From NCBI GenBank assembly GCA_030045175.1, contig JASIBM010000042.1:1-10744 (forward strand): a stretch of 10,744 bases of DNA, read 5' to 3'. The notes beneath the pieces are model-generated. The model did no database searches. It had not been told where the DNA came from and saw only the letters and a program-made list of their open reading frames with translations. The position numbers and the translations under genes were made by a program. Of the stretch, positions 8,228 to 10,744 are shown in pieces (position 1 is the stretch's first letter; each line of letters starts with the position of its first letter). This stretch comes from Streptosporangiaceae bacterium (GTDB taxonomy: Bacteria > Actinomycetota > Actinomycetes > Streptosporangiales > Streptosporangiaceae).

Positions 8228-8809
8228 TTATACAGGCTCGTCATCGGCGGTTTCATTGTCCACCGACCCGCCGGCGGGCTCAGCTCCCGCCCATTCCCTG
8301 CGGCGCGCCTCGGCGAGCGCGATCGCCGCCGCAGCGGCCACGTTGAGCGAGCCGACGCGGCCGGCCTGCGGGATGTAGGTGACCTGGTCGGCGGCCGCGA
8401 GCAGGGCGGCCGAGCACCCCCTGTCCTCATTGCCAAGCGCCAGGCAGACGTCGCCGCCGACGGCGGCGAGGTGCACGGGCACGGCGCCAGCCGCCTGCTC
8501 CACGGCGACCAGCCGCAGGGCCGCCTGCCTGACCGCGGCGACGGCTGCTGCCAGGCTCGGCGCCCGGTCGACCGTGAGGAACCGCCCCGTGCCCAGCGCC
8601 GTCTTGCGCGCCGCCGGATGGCCGGGATCGGCGCAGTCGCCGCACAGCCACACGCGCTCCACGCCCAAGGCCGCAGCGGTCCGGATGATCGAGCCCAGAT
8701 TGAACGGCTGGCTCACCGACTCGAGCAGCAGGCAGACCCGGCCGGTCGTGAGCTTGCGCCAGGACCTGTTCAGGCGCTTGACCTCGGTCGGCCCGAGCTG
8801 GCGGGTCAC
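8228..8809 (-). CDS. SpoU/TrmH-family RNA 2'-O-methyltransferase
   Basis: This 193-residue SPOUT-class methyltransferase would transfer a methyl group from S-adenosylmethionine to a ribose 2'-OH in tRNA or rRNA. The three SpoU motifs are present. Motif 1 is SQPFNLGSIIRTAAALG (33-49) with the catalytic-type Arg43. Motif 2 is ALGNEDRG (124-131). Motif 3 is IPQAGRVGSLNVAAAAAIAL (146-165), which forms the knot and the SAM site. The protein has almost no N-terminal extension before the fold, like minimal TrmH proteins, so the target nucleotide cannot be told. The start GTG (8809-8807) overlaps the stop TGA of the upstream methyltransferase as GTGA, which implies translational coupling. The open frame continues further upstream, but the added residues are the shadow of the preceding gene. 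The C-terminal tail is acidic (about 175-193). Confidence 0.92.
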   Translation of the reverse strand: MTRQLGPTEVKRLNRSWRKLTTGRVCLLLESVSQPFNLGSIIRTAAALGVERVWLCGDCADPGHPAARKTALGTGRFLTVDRAPSLAAAVAAVRQAALRLVAVEQAAGAVPVHLAAVGGDVCLALGNEDRGCSAALLAAADQVTYIPQAGRVGSLNVAAAAAIALAEARRREWAGAEPAGGSVDNETADDEPV

Positions 8810-9426
8810 GTCACGGCTCCGGCCTGGCGGCCCGCCCCTGACACGGCGAGCACCCGGTAGCCGGACCTGGCCACGGCCCGCTCGGCAGCCCAGCCAGACT
8901 CGATCAGCCATCGCTGCAGCGAGTCAGCACCGAGGTTGCGTTGGATCACAAGATAGGCGCGCGCCCCTGGGGCGAGCCTGCCGAGCCAGCTTGCCAGCAT
9001 GCGATGCAGCGCGTCCTTGCCGATCCTGACCGGCGGGTTGGACCAGATCACGCCGAACGCAGCCGGCAGGCCCCCGTCGCCAGGCGCGGCGCAGGTGACG
9101 TTGGCGAGGCCCGCGCGCTCGGCGTTGGCCGCGGTCAGCGCGAGCGCCCTGGCGTTGACGTCGACCGCCCAGACCCTGGCGCGCGGCGCCCTGGCGGCGA
9201 GCACGAGCGCGAGCGGGCCGTACCCGCAGCCCAGGTCGAGCAGGTCACCGGTGGCCGGCGGCGGCGGCGCCACGTCGAGCAGCAGCCGCGTGCCCGGATC
9301 GAGGCGCCGGGGCGAGAAGACGCCCGAGTCCGTGCCGAGCTCCAGGTGCAGGCCGGGCAGCAGGACATGGACGGTGCCCAGGCGATGCGCCGCGGCTGGC
9401 GCGGGGGAGAAGTAGTGCTCGCTCAC
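8806..9426 (-). CDS. class I SAM-dependent methyltransferase, RsmC/RlmG-like MTS domain
   Basis: This 206-residue Rossmann-fold methyltransferase resembles the C-terminal half of RsmC/RlmG, which make N2-methylguanosine in rRNA. It has the SAM motif DLGCGYGPLALVLA (64-77), the acidic loop VWAVDVN (85-91), and the catalytic SNPPVRIGK (129-137), which is the NPP(Y/F/I/V) motif of base N-methyltransferases with the RxGK continuation typical of this group. The N-terminus EHYFSPAP and GVFSPRRLDPGT also fit the family. The start is GTG at 9426, overlapping the stop of the DUF3817 gene as GTGA; its own stop forms a second GTGA with the next gene. Substrate (rRNA or other) is inferred only from family. 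Confidence 0.9.
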   Translation of the reverse strand: MSEHYFSPAPAAAHRLGTVHVLLPGLHLELGTDSGVFSPRRLDPGTRLLLDVAPPPPATGDLLDLGCGYGPLALVLAARAPRARVWAVDVNARALALTAANAERAGLANVTCAAPGDGGLPAAFGVIWSNPPVRIGKDALHRMLASWLGRLAPGARAYLVIQRNLGADSLQRWLIESGWAAERAVARSGYRVLAVSGAGRQAGAVT

Positions 9427-9806
9427 CCGGCCGGGCGCGGGCCGGTGGCCACCGGCGCATCCTGCGCATCCGGCGCCACGGCTAGCGCGGGGGTGATGTA
9501 GCGCCTGGTCACCCACCGCTCGACGATGAACGTCAGCACCGGGATCGTGCCGGCCGCCAGCACGATGACCGTGCCCAGGCTGGCCGTCCGCATCCGCACC
9601 ACCCTGGTCATCGTGAACGCGACGACCAGGTAGATGATGTAGAGCACGCCGTGGATGGTGCCGACCACCTTCTCGACCACGAGGTAGTGGTCGAACACCT
9701 GCAGCGGGATCCCGACGAAGCACAAGATGATCAGCATCGTGCCGGTCAGGTACGCCATGAACCGGTAAGCGCGCACCACCGGCGCGCGGAGCCTGTCGGC
9801 GTCCAC
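9423..9806 (-). CDS. DUF3817 family integral membrane protein
   Basis: This 127-residue protein has three hydrophobic segments (about 16-34, 49-67 and 76-95). It carries the family signatures GIPLQ, the GTIHGVLYIIYL segment and IPVLTFIVERW. The function of DUF3817 is not known. The C-terminal tail of about 25 residues (Ala/Pro/Asp) is probably soluble. The start is GTG at 9806, with AGGAGG (9818-9813) six bases upstream. It lies 26 bases after the other membrane protein gene, and its stop overlaps the start of the RsmC-like gene, so all are likely one operon. A link to RNA methylation is suggested only by this coupling. Confidence 0.9.
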   Translation of the reverse strand: MDADRLRAPVVRAYRFMAYLTGTMLIILCFVGIPLQVFDHYLVVEKVVGTIHGVLYIIYLVVAFTMTRVVRMRTASLGTVIVLAAGTIPVLTFIVERWVTRRYITPALAVAPDAQDAPVATGPRPAG

Positions 9807-9832
9807 CTAGTTCCTCCTGTCGCCGGTCACGG

Positions 9833-10294
9833 CTACCGCAGGCCGTGCCATTTGCCGTGACCCCTTACTTCCTTGTTGAGCTTGGCCAGGTAGGCGTTGT
9901 ACTCGGCTAGCTCGGCGTCGTCGGGCTCGTCGTCCTGCCGATCCCCTTCGCTGCCGTCGCCATCGCTGGCGACTGGCATGCCGCGCCGGGCGCCCGCCGG
10001 GACGGCGACGTCCTCGGCGAAGGCCTCGTTCGTCGTCACGCCCTTGAGCTCATCGCGCACCGTCTTGACCCAGAACACCACGCCGAAGATCGCGAAGATC
10101 GGCCACTCGAACGTGTATGCCCAGCTCAACGTGTTGCCGCCGAGCGCGCGGTGCAGCTGCCAGTCGGTCAGCCAGATCATTCCGAGCAGTGCGAAGACGG
10201 CGAACAGATGCCAGCTCATCCACCTCGGCGTGAAGAGCACAGGCCACCGTCGGGCCGGTTTCCCCTGGATCGGGGGCGCTGGCGTGTCGGACAT
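9833..10294 (-). CDS. conserved actinobacterial two-segment membrane protein, function unknown
   Basis: This 153-residue protein has a short basic N-terminus, a FTPRWMSWH segment leading into a first membrane helix (about 26-44), a DWQLHRA loop, and a second helix (about 59-77). A long acidic soluble tail follows, ending in YNAYLAKLNKE and RGHGKWHGLR. The RW...WQL pattern before and after helix 1 recalls the N-terminal membrane anchor of SURF1-type proteins, but the periplasmic SURF1 domain is absent, so I do not assign that function. I recall similar proteins beside DUF3817 genes in actinobacteria. ATG at 10294 has no Shine-Dalgarno sequence; a -10 element seven bases upstream suggests a leaderless mRNA. 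It is the first gene of the leftward block. Confidence 0.82.
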   Translation of the reverse strand: MSDTPAPPIQGKPARRWPVLFTPRWMSWHLFAVFALLGMIWLTDWQLHRALGGNTLSWAYTFEWPIFAIFGVVFWVKTVRDELKGVTTNEAFAEDVAVPAGARRGMPVASDGDGSEGDRQDDEPDDAELAEYNAYLAKLNKEVRGHGKWHGLR

Positions 10295-10301
10295 GGGACC
10301 G

Positions 10302-10307
10302 AGCCTA
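10302..10307 (-). promoter_or_regulatory. -10 element for a leaderless transcript of the leftward operon
   Basis: On the - strand TAGGCT (10307-10302) fits TANNNT and ends exactly 7 bases before the ATG at 10294, so transcription should begin at or next to the start codon. No ribosome binding site is present and no good -35 element is seen; TTGCTT lies 20 bases upstream of the hexamer. Confidence 0.5.
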
Positions 10308-10389
10308 GCGCCGGCCCGATCGAGCTAAAGCAACGGCCACGGTCTGGCAAGGGAACGCGCGCCGCCACGGGCACTGGCCTCGTGGCTGG

Positions 10390-10396
10390 TAATAAT
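10390..10396 (+). promoter_or_regulatory. -10 element for a leaderless transcript of the right-edge gene
   Basis: TAATAAT at 10390-10396 is an AT island in very GC-rich DNA and ends 7 bases before the ATG at 10404. There is no Shine-Dalgarno sequence between them and the -35 region is weak, so a leaderless mRNA is the simplest reading. Confidence 0.5.
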
Positions 10397-10403
10397 CGCG
10401 GTC

Positions 10404-10744
10404 ATGCCGATAGCGGAGTTGCTGAAAGGCCGGCTCGGCCTGGCTGGCAGGTTGCCAAGCCAGATCGATGACCTGCGCGGGCCGGTCCGCGGAGTGATCA
10501 GGCTGCCCAGGCACTTGTCCTGGCCCGGCCTGCGCGAGTGCGACATCACCGACGAGCGGAGCCGGCGCAGCCTGTACGGCCTGCTGCTCGCGCAGGGCAA
10601 GCGCGAGGACATCGTCAGGCTCGTCAACGGCGCGCTGCTCCGGCAGGACTGGCCGCGGATCAAGCCGTCACTCGAGCCGCGGCTCGGCCGGCAGTGCGAA
10701 CGCCACCTGGCCCTCGGCTCCCAGGGGGGTTCCGGGGGGTCATC
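10404..10744 (+). CDS. uncharacterised protein, C-terminus cut by window edge
   Basis: An open frame with actinomycete-like codon use runs from ATG at 10404 past the window end, with 113 full codons visible. It begins MPIAELLKGRLGLAGRLP, continues with VRGVIRLPRHLSWPGLRECD and a charged helical part (DERSRRSLYGLLLAQGKRED, then IVRLVNGALLRQDWPRI), and reaches a Gly/Ser-rich stretch at the edge. There is no signal peptide or membrane segment, so it is probably cytosolic. I do not recognise the family. Support comes from the AT-rich -10 element placed 7 bases upstream, the divergent position opposite the leftward operon, and the lack of any competing gene on either strand here. Confidence 0.7.
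   Translation, partial: MPIAELLKGRLGLAGRLPSQIDDLRGPVRGVIRLPRHLSWPGLRECDITDERSRRSLYGLLLAQGKREDIVRLVNGALLRQDWPRIKPSLEPRLGRQCERHLALGSQGGSGGS

Noticed and set aside
7205..8860. + strand open frame of 551 codons antisense to rbpA, GDPD and the SpoU-type gene
   Set aside because: It crosses three well-supported genes on the other strand and shows no domain. It is a composition artefact.

Overview
The DNA is very GC-rich. It carries RbpA (an RNA polymerase-binding protein restricted to Actinomycetota), a SigR/SigH-type ECF sigma factor, a large LAL-type LuxR regulator, polyprenol-phosphate-mannose synthase and a DUF3817 membrane protein. This indicates an actinomycete chromosome. Arginine AGG codons are common in the genes (for example around 400-420), which is unlike typical Streptomyces use and hints at another actinomycete order. 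No mobile element, tRNA, rRNA or CRISPR array is visible, so this looks like core chromosome rather than an accessory island.

Left part (1-3504, + strand): the C-terminal 846 codons of a LAL-family regulator, cut by the window edge at its Walker B motif, are followed by an ECF sigma factor of the SigR type with a clear GTG start. No anti-sigma gene follows it. A long inverted repeat (3434-3504) separates it from the convergent acetyl-CoA synthetase gene.

Middle (3526-6869): acs runs on the - strand. A 449-base gap then holds a good sigma-70-type promoter facing right and a weaker one facing acs. The rightward promoter leads through about 258 bases of leader or undescribed RNA into a polyprenol-phosphate-mannose synthase gene with a TTG start.

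Right part (6900-10294, - strand): six genes point left. In transcription order they are a small two-segment membrane protein, a DUF3817 membrane protein, an RsmC-like methyltransferase, a SpoU/TrmH-type RNA methyltransferase, a glycerophosphodiester phosphodiesterase and rbpA. The three middle reading frames are joined by two GTGA stop/start overlaps. rbpA has its own promoter, an exact match to the SigR consensus (GGGAAT-N18-GTTG). A final partial gene of unknown function (10404 to the window end, + strand) is divergent from the block, and both sides of that divergence look leaderless.

Taken together, the most coherent story is transcription control under thiol/oxidative stress. A SigR-like sigma factor without a local anti-sigma lies about 4 kb from an rbpA gene whose promoter is of the SigR class. 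The other genes are housekeeping: acetate activation, mannosyl donor synthesis, RNA modification and phosphodiester turnover. I found no convincing new multi-gene system. The best leads are the orphan sigma factor, the unassigned leader or RNA at 5856-6113, and the uncharacterised protein at the right edge.
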